NCBI RefSeq assembly: GCF_900099915.1
Contig: NZ_FNDB01000017.1
Coordinates: forward strand, 1 to 64,000
Direction: 5' to 3'
DNA: 64,000 nt
From: Flavobacterium omnivorum
GTDB taxonomy: Bacteria; Bacteroidota; Bacteroidia; Flavobacteriales; Flavobacteriaceae
Positions 42,534 through 53,058 of this stretch are shown here, piece by piece (position 1 is the first letter of the stretch; each line of letters opens with the position of its first letter). A program made the translations under genes and the position numbers. Under the pieces are notes generated by a model, which saw only the letters and a list, made by a program, of their open reading frames with translations, had not been told where the DNA came from and did no database searches.

Positions 42534-43889
42534 ATGAAATCAACATTTTACAGCATCTTTATAGTATTACTAATGCCATTCACCTTCAGCAATTGTGTGA
42601 CTGATGATATTCCAGCACCCAAACTCCTATGTACACAACCAGATTTAGTGCCCAATAAAGCAGTGGGTGAAGTTCACGCCACTGCAAATGCTATTGTCAC
42701 ACAACACAAATACGATGATATTATCGAGGCGTATGTAGTTTCCAGTGATGAAGCTGGGAATTTTTTTAAGTCGATTTCCTTTCAAACTTTGGCAACAGCC
42801 ACAAAGCCGGCTGTAGGATTTAGCGTTCCCGTGGACGCAACCAACTTGTATATTGATTATAGATTGGGCAATAAAGTATACATCAAGTTGAAAGACCAAT
42901 ACACCGATATTTCCTTTGGTGGAATGCGTATTGGAAGCATTTTTGTAAATTCCTACAATGAAGGTGGCGTGGGGCGACTTTCGCAAAATGATTATAAAAA
43001 GGTATTGAATGCGTCTTGTACCAATGTAAAAGAGGAAGTTTTAGTGCGGTCCTTATCAATGTCAGAAGCATTAAATGATTCCAATTTGAATACTTTAGTC
43101 GAGCTGTCTGACGTTCAGTTTTCAGCGGCTGCAATAGGTCGTAGGTATTTTGAGGAAACCAATAATGTAGGCGGTGCGACCAATTGGGGTTTGCTAGATA
43201 AATTAGGGAATCAAGTTTATTTTAGAACCAGCAGTTTTTCTGATTTCGCCACCAAAGTAGTGCCCGGTGGCAGCGGTAAAGTAAGAGGAATTTTGACTAA
43301 ATACGGAACGGACTATCAATTACTTCCCAGATCCGAAAAAGATGTGGTGATGACCGGAAAGCGAGCAGTCCCTTTTTTCTCCGAAGATTTTGAGACAGTA
43401 ATAGATAAATCGAAATTGAGTTTACCTGCTTGGGCTAATTTGGTTCAAAAAGGAACACTTTTCTGGAAAGGAACAGTATATTCAGGTAACGGCTATGCCG
43501 AATTTAACATCACAGGAACTAAAGTTGTTTCGAATGTAGCTTGGTTGATTTCGCCCAAAATAGACATGGACGTTCACACGAAAGAAGAATTAACTTTTAG
43601 AACCGCTCAGCATCATTTAGATGTAGACTCTCCATTAAATGCGTTAGACGTTTACGTTTCAACTAATTTTGATGGGTTGAATGTGACCTCTGCCACATGG
43701 ACTCCTTTAGTTATAAAATTACCCAATCAGGCCACACCTTGGTATCAATTTATAGGAAGTGGCGCCATTGATTTATCTTCGTTTAAAGGCAAAATTAATA
43801 TCGCTTTTAGGTACACTGGATCGGGGAAAAATTTGGCTTTGGATGGTGCTTTCCAATTAGATGATGTTCAGGTTTTTGGGGATAAATAA
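42534..43889 (+). CDS. DUF5689 surface lipoprotein with choice-of-anchor-type C-terminal domain
   Basis: A 451-residue lipoprotein: signal peptide with FSNC lipobox at about residue 20. Residues 30-275 are a DUF5689 domain (NAIVTQHKYDDIIEAYVVSSDEAGNFFKSIS is cut here by meaning: segments ending YVVSSDEAGNF and VYIKLKD are the markers; then VRGILTKYGTDYQLLPR). Residues about 285-450 are a lectin-like beta sandwich (FFSEDFETV, then AWLISPKIDM, and ALDGAFQLDDVQVFG), the choice-of-anchor J pattern. Placed directly after a TonB receptor, it probably captures the ligand at the cell surface, as SusD would. Ligand unknown. Confidence 0.82.
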   Translation: MKSTFYSIFIVLLMPFTFSNCVTDDIPAPKLLCTQPDLVPNKAVGEVHATANAIVTQHKYDDIIEAYVVSSDEAGNFFKSISFQTLATATKPAVGFSVPVDATNLYIDYRLGNKVYIKLKDQYTDISFGGMRIGSIFVNSYNEGGVGRLSQNDYKKVLNASCTNVKEEVLVRSLSMSEALNDSNLNTLVELSDVQFSAAAIGRRYFEETNNVGGATNWGLLDKLGNQVYFRTSSFSDFATKVVPGGSGKVRGILTKYGTDYQLLPRSEKDVVMTGKRAVPFFSEDFETVIDKSKLSLPAWANLVQKGTLFWKGTVYSGNGYAEFNITGTKVVSNVAWLISPKIDMDVHTKEELTFRTAQHHLDVDSPLNALDVYVSTNFDGLNVTSATWTPLVIKLPNQATPWYQFIGSGAIDLSSFKGKINIAFRYTGSGKNLALDGAFQLDDVQVFGDK

Positions 43890-43949
43890 TTTTTATAAAA
43901 GACAAGAGTTGAAATCACTATATTTGCCCTTCTTAAAAAAACACACATC

Positions 43950-44411
43950 ATGAAATCTACTTTATTAGCACTTGTTTCTTTATTATTTGTTTCTTGTTTA
44001 TCGGATAACGAACCATCTAAACCTGTTGATTACACGGTTCAAAACGAAAAAGAAATCGTGGATTACATTGCCAAAAATAATTTGACCGCCATAAAAACCG
44101 ATTCAGGTTTGTACTATGTGATTAATGAAGCGGGAACTGGAACTCAACCAACAGCTTCATCTAATGTAACGGTAGCGTACAAAGGGTATTTTACTAATGG
44201 AAATACTTTTGACCAAAGCAATGCTTCAGGAATTTCATTTGGTTTAAACCAAGTGATAAAAGGATGGACAGAAGGTATTCCGTATTTTAAAGAAGGTGGA
44301 AACGGAGTTCTTTTGATTCCTTCTCATTTAGGGTATGGAAGCAATGGAAGCGGACCGATTCCAGGAGGATCTGTTCTTGTTTTTGATGTAAAACTGATTA
44401 AAGTAAATTAG
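43950..44411 (+). CDS. FKBP-type peptidyl-prolyl isomerase, lipoprotein
   Basis: A 153-residue isomerase of proline bonds. The N terminus MKSTLLALVSLLFVSCLSD is a lipoprotein signal (Cys at 16). The FKBP domain (about 60-152) has VTVAYKGYFTNGNTFDQS, GLNQVIKGWTEGIPYFKEGG, LIPSHLGYGSNG and PGGSVLVFDVKLI, with the active-site Tyr, Phe, Trp and the Tyr of GYG present. It acts on the periplasmic side of a membrane, probably folding exported proteins. It follows the DUF5689 gene by 60 nt and ends at a strong bidirectional terminator. Confidence 0.9.
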   Translation: MKSTLLALVSLLFVSCLSDNEPSKPVDYTVQNEKEIVDYIAKNNLTAIKTDSGLYYVINEAGTGTQPTASSNVTVAYKGYFTNGNTFDQSNASGISFGLNQVIKGWTEGIPYFKEGGNGVLLIPSHLGYGSNGSGPIPGGSVLVFDVKLIKVN

Positions 44412-44427
44412 TTCTACGCTATTATAA

Positions 44428-44468
44428 AATCACAAAAGGCTGTTCAATTTGAACAGCCTTTTGTGATT
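44428..44468. terminator. Bidirectional terminator between convergent genes
   Basis: AATCACAAAAGGCTGTTC pairs perfectly with its complement across a short A/T loop centred at about 44448; both sides end in A/T tracts. It serves the FKBP gene (plus) and GH97 gene (minus). Confidence 0.85.
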
Positions 44469-44470
44469 TA

Positions 44471-46591
<2,121 letters not shown>

Positions 46592-46709
46592 TTAAATAGA
46601 ATTTGATAAATTAATTTTTCAGGTTTAGTAATAGATTGTGATTAACATGATTTTCACGAGATCGATTTATTAAAAAATCCATAGTTTTCCATATTTCGAA
46701 AAGGTAAAA

Positions 46710-46722
46710 GTAAACGCTTTAC
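46710..46722. promoter_or_regulatory. Operator-like dyad upstream of GH97
   Basis: GTAAACGCTTTAC has complementary GTAAA/TTTAC arms around CGC, similar to LacI-type sites for sugar regulators. It lies about 120 bp upstream of the GH97 ATG, in a 314-bp gap with no gene. Confidence 0.35.
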
Positions 46723-46902
46723 ACACTACATATTTTTGTCATCATAAAAAAGTAGATTGTATTTCTCTTTTTTAAATGCAAGATACTGAATAACGGTTTA
46801 TTATGTAAATTTGGTATTTAAAAAAAGTGGTGGATTGATAGTAAAAATAAGGTTCCCAAGATTGTTTTAATCCCAAAGACCTGCTAGAAAAACAGCATTT
46901 TT

Positions 46903-48549
46903 CTATTTTAGATTGGTTCCAATCCGCATTACGTTAGCTTCAAAATCTTCTCGTGGACCTGCTGCTTTGTTTTTGAGTTGGGAACGGTAATTGTAAATTG
47001 TGGATACTGAATACCGAAGAAATATTGAAATTTTTGCACTGTCCTTGATGCCCAAACGAATGAGTGCAAAAATCCGTAGTTCCGTATTCAGTAATTCGCC
47101 TTCTTTCAATTGGATCGCTTCGTCATCAATCAACAAAGCGCTGAATTCTGCTATGAAATTAGGAAAGAGTTGCAGGAACGTCTTGTCGAAATTGGTGAGA
47201 AATGCAGCAAATTCATTTTCGACAAATTGTTTCGATTTTACGGCACTAATCAGGTCATTCATTTTTCCCGTTGTTGCCATTACATTCAATTTTCGGCGGT
47301 ATTCGTCTAATTTTCCGATGTAGTCTGAACACTGATCCATGTAACGACCAATGTATATTTCTTTCAAAAGATTGGCTTCGGTCAGCGTATAATTGGTTTC
47401 ATTCAATTTTTCATTGAAAATATTTAGTTCAGTATTCAACTCCGAAAGCTTGCTGTTGGCCAAACTTAAATCCTGCTTTGCTTTGGACAATTTTTTCATT
47501 TGCTTAAAAAGTAAAAAAAGCACCGCCAACAGGAACACGGATAATATACTCGCACTTATTAAAAACAGTACCAACTGAAATCGATTGGTTTCATTTTGTT
47601 TTTGATACGCCTCGTTGATAATGGGCAGCATCTTCGATATTTCATAAGTTCGTAAGCGCGCATTACAAAAAAGAGCATCTTCAAGAGAGCGTTTTATGTA
47701 TTTGTAAGCGCGATCAATATCTCCGTTTTCATACATTAGAAAAGCCAACGAACGCAACGAAATGTATTCTTTTTTGGCCAATTGCAAATCGGAAATGGCC
47801 GAAATAGTCAACCATTTTTTCTCCTGATTAAAGTCTTTTTTTTGGCGATAGGCCTGCGAAATAATGTAGGCAATAACCGCTCGATCATCACTGTTGTGAG
47901 CAATATTTGGGAAATAGTTCAGTAATAAAGTCAATGTTTCTTTGTGTTTTCCAGCATCAAGAAACGTACTGGACTTTGCCATAATGTAAGCACTTGATTG
48001 CGGTTTGTAATAATTTAAAGAAGAATCACGGTACTTTTTTGTTAAAACAATATAGTTCTTTTTTTCCGGAAGTGAAGCCGCATAATCAGACATATAACCA
48101 TAAACGACGCTATTTACGGTGAAATAATAGCCTTTTATTTCGGGTGAAGTATTGATGTTGATTCGATTAAGAATATCCGTTGCTTCCTTGTACATTCCTA
48201 ATGTTCCCATGATGGAAGCCAAATTTAATCGAGCATGATTTAGCTTTTCATTATCATTTAGTTTTTCGGCTATTTGAAAACTCTTTCGAGCATAAATCAA
48301 GGCGGAATCCGATTGATACGATTTATACTCCGCATATAATTTACCATAGATATCATATTTTTGAATATCGGTAAAAGCAGATGGCAGTAGCTCTTTGTAT
48401 TTATTGATTTGAATCTCTTTTTTATCCGAATACAATTGGTAATCAGCAACTGTTTGATCCAATTCCTGTAATAATTGTTCAGAATTTTTTTGGGCAAAAA
48501 GAAAAATAGGAGACAAAAATGCAATAAGTACTGTCAAAAAGCGATTCAT
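46903..48549 (-). CDS. DUF6377 TPR-containing regulator (SusR-like)
   Basis: A 548-residue membrane-bound regulator. A signal peptide (1-19) precedes TPR-type helical repeats (about 20-315; TALL pairs such as SALIYARKSFQIAEKLND). One membrane helix is at about 326-348 (LVLFLISASILSVFLLAVLFLLF), then a coiled coil (350-385). The cytoplasmic C terminus ends in a helix-turn-helix of LuxR-like kind: LRIFALIRLGIKDSAKISIFLRYSVSTIYNYRS. The family includes SusR, which senses oligosaccharides in the periplasm and activates starch genes directly through the membrane. The GH97 gene just downstream supports that role. Confidence 0.82.
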   Translation of the reverse strand: MNRFLTVLIAFLSPIFLFAQKNSEQLLQELDQTVADYQLYSDKKEIQINKYKELLPSAFTDIQKYDIYGKLYAEYKSYQSDSALIYARKSFQIAEKLNDNEKLNHARLNLASIMGTLGMYKEATDILNRININTSPEIKGYYFTVNSVVYGYMSDYAASLPEKKNYIVLTKKYRDSSLNYYKPQSSAYIMAKSSTFLDAGKHKETLTLLLNYFPNIAHNSDDRAVIAYIISQAYRQKKDFNQEKKWLTISAISDLQLAKKEYISLRSLAFLMYENGDIDRAYKYIKRSLEDALFCNARLRTYEISKMLPIINEAYQKQNETNRFQLVLFLISASILSVFLLAVLFLLFKQMKKLSKAKQDLSLANSKLSELNTELNIFNEKLNETNYTLTEANLLKEIYIGRYMDQCSDYIGKLDEYRRKLNVMATTGKMNDLISAVKSKQFVENEFAAFLTNFDKTFLQLFPNFIAEFSALLIDDEAIQLKEGELLNTELRIFALIRLGIKDSAKISIFLRYSVSTIYNYRSQLKNKAAGPREDFEANVMRIGTNLK

Positions 48550-48837
48550 TCAAATGGTATTAAATTGCTGTAAAAATAATTAAAAATCCAATGGAACTTC
48601 AAAAGTAAGGTTTGCAAAAGCAAGAGTTTTTAAAATAACCGCAAATTCGCTAATTTCTTTTCGATAAACTTTTAGCCACTAATTATCCGAATATTGACTA
48701 ATTTTTTTAAAAGTAAAGATTAAATTGTGGAAAAATATTTCTTCAGTCTAATTTTTGGCTCGACCAAAATACTATCATTATTCACACGTTATGATTTTTT
48801 TATAAACCCAGAACTCAATAAGTCCCTTACAAATCAT

Positions 48838-48845
48838 TAAATTTG
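48838..48845 (+). promoter_or_regulatory. -7 element for hflX
   Basis: TAAATTTG matches TAnnTTTG and ends 16 nt before the ATG at 48862; the -33 position lacks TTG. The remaining part of 48550-48861 holds no gene. Confidence 0.35.
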
Positions 48846-48861
48846 TAACTTATTCAAAGAC

Positions 48862-50112
48862 ATGTTAGAAAAAGAAGTAATAAATTTCGAGAAAACGGCT
48901 ATAGTTGGTATTGTAACTCAAAACCAAAGTGAAGAGAAACTACGCGAATATCTTGACGAATTGGAGTTTTTGACTTTTACCGCAGGAGGCCAAGTGGTGA
49001 AACGTTTTTCGCAAAAAATGGAACGTCCTAATCCTAAGACTTTTGTAGGAACTGGAAAAATTGAAGAGATTCATCTTTTTGTAAAAGAAAATGATATCTC
49101 GACTTTGGTATTTGATGATGAATTATCGCCTTCACAGCAAAAAAATATATCTAAAATCATTACAGAATGTAAAATTCTGGATAGAACGCACCTTATCCTT
49201 GATATTTTTGCGCAACGTGCCGAAACTTCGTATGCAAGAACGCAGGTAGAATTAGCACAATGTATCTATATGTTGCCTCGATTATCGGGATTGTGGACAC
49301 ACTTGGAGCGTCAAAAAGGGGGAATTGGAATGCGTGGACCTGGAGAGACAGAGATTGAAACCGACAGACGTATTGTACGAGATAGAATCGCTTTATTGAA
49401 AGATAAAATCAAAGCAATCGACAAACAAATGGGAACGCAAAGAGGCAATCGCGGTTCTATGGTTCGTGTGGCTTTAGTTGGGTATACTAATGTGGGGAAA
49501 TCGACTTTGATGAATGCCGTTGGGAAAAGTGACGTTTTTGTAGAGAACAAACTTTTTGCAACTTTGGACACCACCGTTCGAAAAGTAGTGATCAAAAACC
49601 TGCCTTTCTTGCTTTCGGATACCGTAGGTTTTATCAGAAAATTGCCAACACAACTGGTTGATTCTTTCAAAAGTACGCTGGATGAGGTTCGCGAAGCGGA
49701 TTTGTTATTGCACGTAGTTGATATTTCGCATCCGGAATTTGAAGATCATATTGCATCCGTAAACCAAACGTTATTGGACATCAAGGCAAATGACAAACCC
49801 GTTATTATGGTATTCAACAAAATCGATGCGTACAAGCATTTGACTATTGATGAGGATGATTTAATGACCGAAAAAACGCCAAGACATTACACGCTGGAAG
49901 AATGGAAAGCGACTTGGATGAGTCGAGTAGGAGAGCAAAATGCGTTGTTCATTTCGGCTACCGAGAAAGAAAATTTCGAGGAATTCAGAGAACGCGTTTA
50001 CGAAGCCGTAAGACAAATTCACATCACCCGTTTTCCGTACAATAAGTTTTTATATCCGGATTATAAAGACGCGGTGGAAAAAGAAGACAAAGACGAAGAA
50101 GAAAACGAATAA
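48862..50112 (+). CDS. hflX: GTPase HflX
   Basis: A ribosome-associated GTPase of 416 residues that splits stalled 70S ribosomes in stress. The N-terminal HflX domain (about 15-190) has the typical GTGKIEEI segment and SGLWTHLERQKGGIGMRGPGETEIETDRR. The G domain (about 200-375) has G1 GYTNVGKST, G2 TTVRK, G3 DTVGF and G4 NKID. A charged acidic tail (EKEDKDEEENE) ends the protein. It is single, followed by its own terminator. Confidence 0.93.
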   Translation: MLEKEVINFEKTAIVGIVTQNQSEEKLREYLDELEFLTFTAGGQVVKRFSQKMERPNPKTFVGTGKIEEIHLFVKENDISTLVFDDELSPSQQKNISKIITECKILDRTHLILDIFAQRAETSYARTQVELAQCIYMLPRLSGLWTHLERQKGGIGMRGPGETEIETDRRIVRDRIALLKDKIKAIDKQMGTQRGNRGSMVRVALVGYTNVGKSTLMNAVGKSDVFVENKLFATLDTTVRKVVIKNLPFLLSDTVGFIRKLPTQLVDSFKSTLDEVREADLLLHVVDISHPEFEDHIASVNQTLLDIKANDKPVIMVFNKIDAYKHLTIDEDDLMTEKTPRHYTLEEWKATWMSRVGEQNALFISATEKENFEEFRERVYEAVRQIHITRFPYNKFLYPDYKDAVEKEDKDEEENE

Positions 50113-50136
50113 TTTTCTCGTAAACATAAAATACAC

Positions 50137-50165
50137 AATCCCTTTTGATATTTTCAAAAGGGATT
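50137..50165 (+). terminator. Terminator of hflX
   Basis: AATCCCTTTTGA (50137-50148) pairs with TCAAAAGGGATT (50154-50165) across 5 nt, followed by a T run. Confidence 0.85.
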
Positions 50166-50170
50166 TTTTT

Positions 50171-50270
50171 TGGGCATGCCCCAGCTTCCTCTGCGTTACA
50201 GCTGCGTCAGGCTGTTCGCTATAATCTCCCGAAGAAAAATCGGGAGGATTTCCGCTGCCATCCTTCATGT
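50171..50270. repeat. Structured intergenic repeat after hflX
   Basis: Begins with the palindrome GGGCATGCCC and includes a hairpin AATCTCCCGA (50223-50232) with TCGGGAGGATT (50240-50250). GC-richer than its surroundings and of a form I remember as widely dispersed in Flavobacteriia. No ORF of its own. Confidence 0.55.
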
Positions 50271-50406
50271 GGTTTAGCGATGACGATAATTTACAAATAA
50301 AAAGTCTATTTGATGATTTGTAAGATAATTATTAAACTGTATATTTGAAAGTAATACGCTATGTAGTAGCGCCTATATATAAGTTATCTGTAATCATAAA
50401 AACTCG

Positions 50407-50850
50407 ATGAAATCAAATTTAGTAATCTTTTTGACGTTTTTTATTGTATCGTGCAAAAGCTCAAGTGGTATTTCTTTCGTTGTAGAAAGTATAAATAATT
50501 GTTCAGAAGGTTCTAATCAAATAGAAGTTGATGAGAAAGCTTATTTTGACGAAAAATCTAAATCATTAATAATCTATATTGGCGAAAACTATAACCAAAG
50601 TTTACAAAAATGGATAATTCCCCTTTCTGAACTTAATCCAGAAAACGTGTCTTATCAGAATAATGATTTTACACAAGTAGCAACTACGATTCCAAACGGT
50701 CTGAAGAAAATTAAGTACTATCAAAACGAAATTGAAAATGATAGTCTCAATCAATTTGTGTATAATGTTCATGACTATTGCATGGATAAAAAAAATATAG
50801 AAAAATTTATACAACATTACAGAAATGGAATAAGAAAAATTGACGAATGA
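50407..50850 (+). CDS. Small lipoprotein of unknown function
   Basis: A 147-residue product with a lipoprotein signal peptide MKSNLVIFLTFFIVSCKSS (Cys at 16). The mature part is beta-rich then helical (SLIIYIGENYN, then KKIKYYQNEIEND and a final KNIEKFIQHYRNGIRKI). Cys32 and Cys126 may form a disulphide. No family is recognised. It is flanked by repeats on both sides: the structured repeat at 50171-50270 and a foldback at 50863-50966, suggesting a recently acquired or exchangeable gene. It could act in the periplasm or on the outer membrane. Confidence 0.55.
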   Translation: MKSNLVIFLTFFIVSCKSSSGISFVVESINNCSEGSNQIEVDEKAYFDEKSKSLIIYIGENYNQSLQKWIIPLSELNPENVSYQNNDFTQVATTIPNGLKKIKYYQNEIENDSLNQFVYNVHDYCMDKKNIEKFIQHYRNGIRKIDE

Positions 50851-50862
50851 CTACAGATAACC

Positions 50863-50966
50863 GCCATTTTGAGCTAGCTGTAATTTAGTGGAATTATCGT
50901 TTCGCATTAAGTTTTCGTTAATCCGAAAACTGAGCGGTTACGAACTTCCAGCCATCTCAAAGTGGC
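50863..50966. repeat. Foldback element directly after the lipoprotein gene
   Basis: GCCATTTTGAG (50863-50873) and CTCAAAGTGGC (50956-50966) are complementary at 10 of 11 positions and enclose a GTTTTCG/CGAAAAC hairpin (50911-50917, 50924-50930). The right arm is followed by ATAACGTTAGCG. The shape (gene followed by a foldback ending in AACGTTA) recalls integron attC sites, but the core spacing does not fit well. Confidence 0.4.
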
Positions 50967-50989
50967 ATAACGTTAGCGATAATTGTAAC

Positions 50990-51275
50990 CCCACTAGCGC
51001 TCGTTTGTCCTCGTTCTCTGGTGCTCGTCTGCGACGAGTACCTACTTAAATTAAGAAACAAATTATAGCGTTTGCAACGCGGATCGCTAAAACCGGAGTA
51101 GCTTTAAATAACTATACGACTGTTTTATAGTAGAGTTTCTTAAAATCAATATTTGAAAAGAATGTCTGAGAATTACAAAGTTATCGATAGTACAGTGCCT
51201 ACTTTTATTACTATAACAGTTGTAGACTGGGTAGATTTATTTGTACGACATAATTATTGTACTATTATAGATGAA
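50990..51275 (+). repeat. First copy of a tandem duplication of the RAYT element end
   Basis: This 286-bp block is repeated at 51276-51563 (2-nt insertion, a handful of substitutions). It contains a REP hairpin (about 51019-51043), the leader and the first codons of the transposase. Confidence 0.85.
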
Positions 51276-51335
51276 CCCACTAGCGCTCGTTTGTCCACGT
51301 TCTCTGGTGCTCGTTTGCAACGAGTACCTACTTAA
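51162..51335 (+). pseudogene. Truncated copy of the RAYT transposase
   Basis: Starts MSENYKVIDSTVPTFITITV at 51162 and matches the intact transposase for about 38 codons (to IIDE near 51275), then reads into the next REP copy and stops at 51333-51335. It is the gene fragment created by the tandem duplication and cannot be functional: the HUH and catalytic Tyr regions are missing. Confidence 0.8.
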
Positions 51336-52089
51336 ATTATGAAACAAATTACAGCGTTTGCAACGCGGATCGCTAAAAGCGGAGTAGCTTTAAATAACTA
51401 TACGACTGTTTTATAGTAGCGTTTCTTAAAATCAATATTTTCAAAAAACATGTCTGAGAAATATAAAGTTATCGATAGTACAGTGCCAACTTTTATTACT
51501 ATAACAGTTGTAGACTGGGTAGATTTATTGGTACGACCTAATTATTGTACTATTTTAGATGAATCCTTAAATTATTGTATCAAGGAAAAAGGATTGAGTG
51601 TGCATGCTTATGTATACATGACTAGTCATATTCATTTAATTGTAACAGCATTTGACGGTGAGCTGCAAAATGTTATTCGGGATTTCAAAAAATTCACATC
51701 AAAAAAACTGATAGAAGCCATAAAAGAACATCCTGAGAGCAGGCGAGAATGGCTGTTACGGAAATTTAGTTTTGAAGCTCAAAAATCAGGAAGGGCTAAA
51801 AATTATAAGGTGTGGCAAGATGGTTTTCATCCCGTTATATTGGATACTTTAGAAAAAATAGAACAGCGTGTAAACTACATACATTATAATCCTGTTGAAG
51901 CCGAAATTGTTTTTAATGAAAGAGATTATGTAAACAGTAGTTATAGAAATTATGAAGAAGACAATACTGTTTTTTGTAATGTAAATGTGGATCCTTTTTG
52001 GTAATCTGTTTAGATTGGCCGCGTTGCAAACGCTTTATTTAGTTTACATAAGTAAGTAGGTACTCGTTGCAAACGAGCACCAGAGTACG
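51276..52089 (+). mobile_element. REP-associated tyrosine transposase (RAYT) element
   Basis: The transposase gene is enclosed by perfect 33-bp inverted repeats (51302-51334 and 52053-52085), extending to about 37 bp with one mismatch, and a second inner pair GCGTTTGCAACGCGG (51354-51368) with 52019-52033. The left end also holds the second tandem unit (51276-51563). Each 33-bp repeat contains its own hairpin GGTGCTCGTT/AACGAGTACC, the REP-type fold that these enzymes bind. Confidence 0.8.
51450..52004 (+). CDS. RAYT/IS200-like Y1 transposase
   Basis: A 184-residue single-strand HUH transposase. Motifs are HIHLIV (His-x-His) in YMTSHIHLIVTAF and the C-terminal block VNYIHYNPVEAEIV typical of REP-associated TnpA proteins. 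The catalytic Tyr is expected in the helix between about 125 and 150, where IEQRVNYIHYNP holds two Tyr candidates; I cannot assign it with certainty. Family members act on REP hairpins, which surround this gene on both sides. The start at 51450 is the only one giving MSEKYKVID; an upstream duplicate of this start is in the truncated copy. The right end is intact, so it may be active. Confidence 0.85.
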   Translation: MSEKYKVIDSTVPTFITITVVDWVDLLVRPNYCTILDESLNYCIKEKGLSVHAYVYMTSHIHLIVTAFDGELQNVIRDFKKFTSKKLIEAIKEHPESRREWLLRKFSFEAQKSGRAKNYKVWQDGFHPVILDTLEKIEQRVNYIHYNPVEAEIVFNERDYVNSSYRNYEEDNTVFCNVNVDPFW

Positions 52090-52105
52090 AGTGGCAACGG
52101 TATAA

Positions 52106-52142
52106 AAAACAGACCTTTAGAAATTTTCTAAAGGTCTGTTTT
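52106..52142. terminator. Bidirectional terminator between RAYT and DUF3078 genes
   Basis: An 18-nt arm (52106-52123, containing CAGACCTTTAG) pairs perfectly with 52125-52142 around a single T, with A and T tracts at the ends. Confidence 0.85.
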
Positions 52143-52159
52143 TATAAAAATGTATTTTC

Positions 52160-53008
52160 TTAAAAACCATAATTAACGCCTAATCCAAATACTTCTCTAA
52201 CCTGAACGGCTTGAATCGAATTGTCATCATAAATAGCTTGTAAAGCTACGTTAGCCGACAAGTATTTATTGATTTTCATGATGACATTCATTTGGTAATC
52301 AACATCTACGTTTTGAGGATTATCTAAATAATTGGAATATAAATTCAGTCGGTTTTCTACAGACACATTCGTCATGATATTGAATTTATAGTATGCTGTA
52401 ATACTGGCTCCAAATTCAAATCGAGTAGAGTTACCTTGCAATACTCCAAACGAAGGTCCAAATTCAGTAAAATGCGGATGAACAACAATCAGTTTTGCAG
52501 TCGCTGGAGAAAAATTGACACTTAAATTATCACTCTTTTTCCACAGCATTCCTGGTCCCAACTGGAAATAAGCCGGAGAGAAAAAATGGGATATTTTATC
52601 GTCATTTTTGTCTAAACCAGTGTCCATTTGAGTCTTGAAATTAAAAAACATCGAATAGTACCATTGCCCTTTGGCTTTCTTTCCCCAAAGAGAATTCAGT
52701 TCCAGACGATCGTCCGTTTTTGCGGTTTTTTCGTCTCCTTTTATTTTGGTTAAACCGTATGCTAAAATAAATTTGTTATCCCAAACGATATCTTCTTTTT
52801 TATAATTGAAGTCATAATTCAGTCCAAAATTCCCCGCAATATTGGAAGTTCCGCCACCGAGCCATTGCTTATTATAAGCCGATTGATTAAAAAGCAGTGA
52901 GATATTTCCTTTTTTAGTCCAATACTTTATCGTGTCTGTTGCTGTTTCTTGGGCGGTAACAGAAAGTGTGGCGAAAATAAATACGAAAGAAATAGCTATT
53001 TTTTTCAT
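52160..53008 (-). CDS. DUF3078 outer-membrane beta-barrel protein
   Basis: A 282-residue exported protein: signal peptide (1-19, ending VTAQE), then YWTKKGNISLLFNQSAYNKQWLGGG, the family mark, and alternating amphipathic strands finishing with an aromatic GLGVNYGF, the outer-membrane insertion signal. No enzyme activity is known. The last gene of a minus-strand run that starts at the SUF-associated genes; its spacing of 50 nt to DUF2480 permits co-transcription. Confidence 0.82.
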   Translation of the reverse strand: MKKIAISFVFIFATLSVTAQETATDTIKYWTKKGNISLLFNQSAYNKQWLGGGTSNIAGNFGLNYDFNYKKEDIVWDNKFILAYGLTKIKGDEKTAKTDDRLELNSLWGKKAKGQWYYSMFFNFKTQMDTGLDKNDDKISHFFSPAYFQLGPGMLWKKSDNLSVNFSPATAKLIVVHPHFTEFGPSFGVLQGNSTRFEFGASITAYYKFNIMTNVSVENRLNLYSNYLDNPQNVDVDYQMNVIMKINKYLSANVALQAIYDDNSIQAVQVREVFGLGVNYGF

Positions 53009-53058
53009 GACTTTATATTTTTAGTGCTACAATAAAAGTAAAAAAAAATTACAATAAA

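Noticed and set aside
42645..43134. Minus-strand frames opposite the DUF5689 gene
   Set aside because: Low-complexity mirror frames of a lipoprotein gene in an operon; no start or domain support.
47000..47323. Plus-strand frame opposite the DUF6377 gene
   Set aside because: It is antisense to a full-length regulator with clear domains and has no recognisable content.
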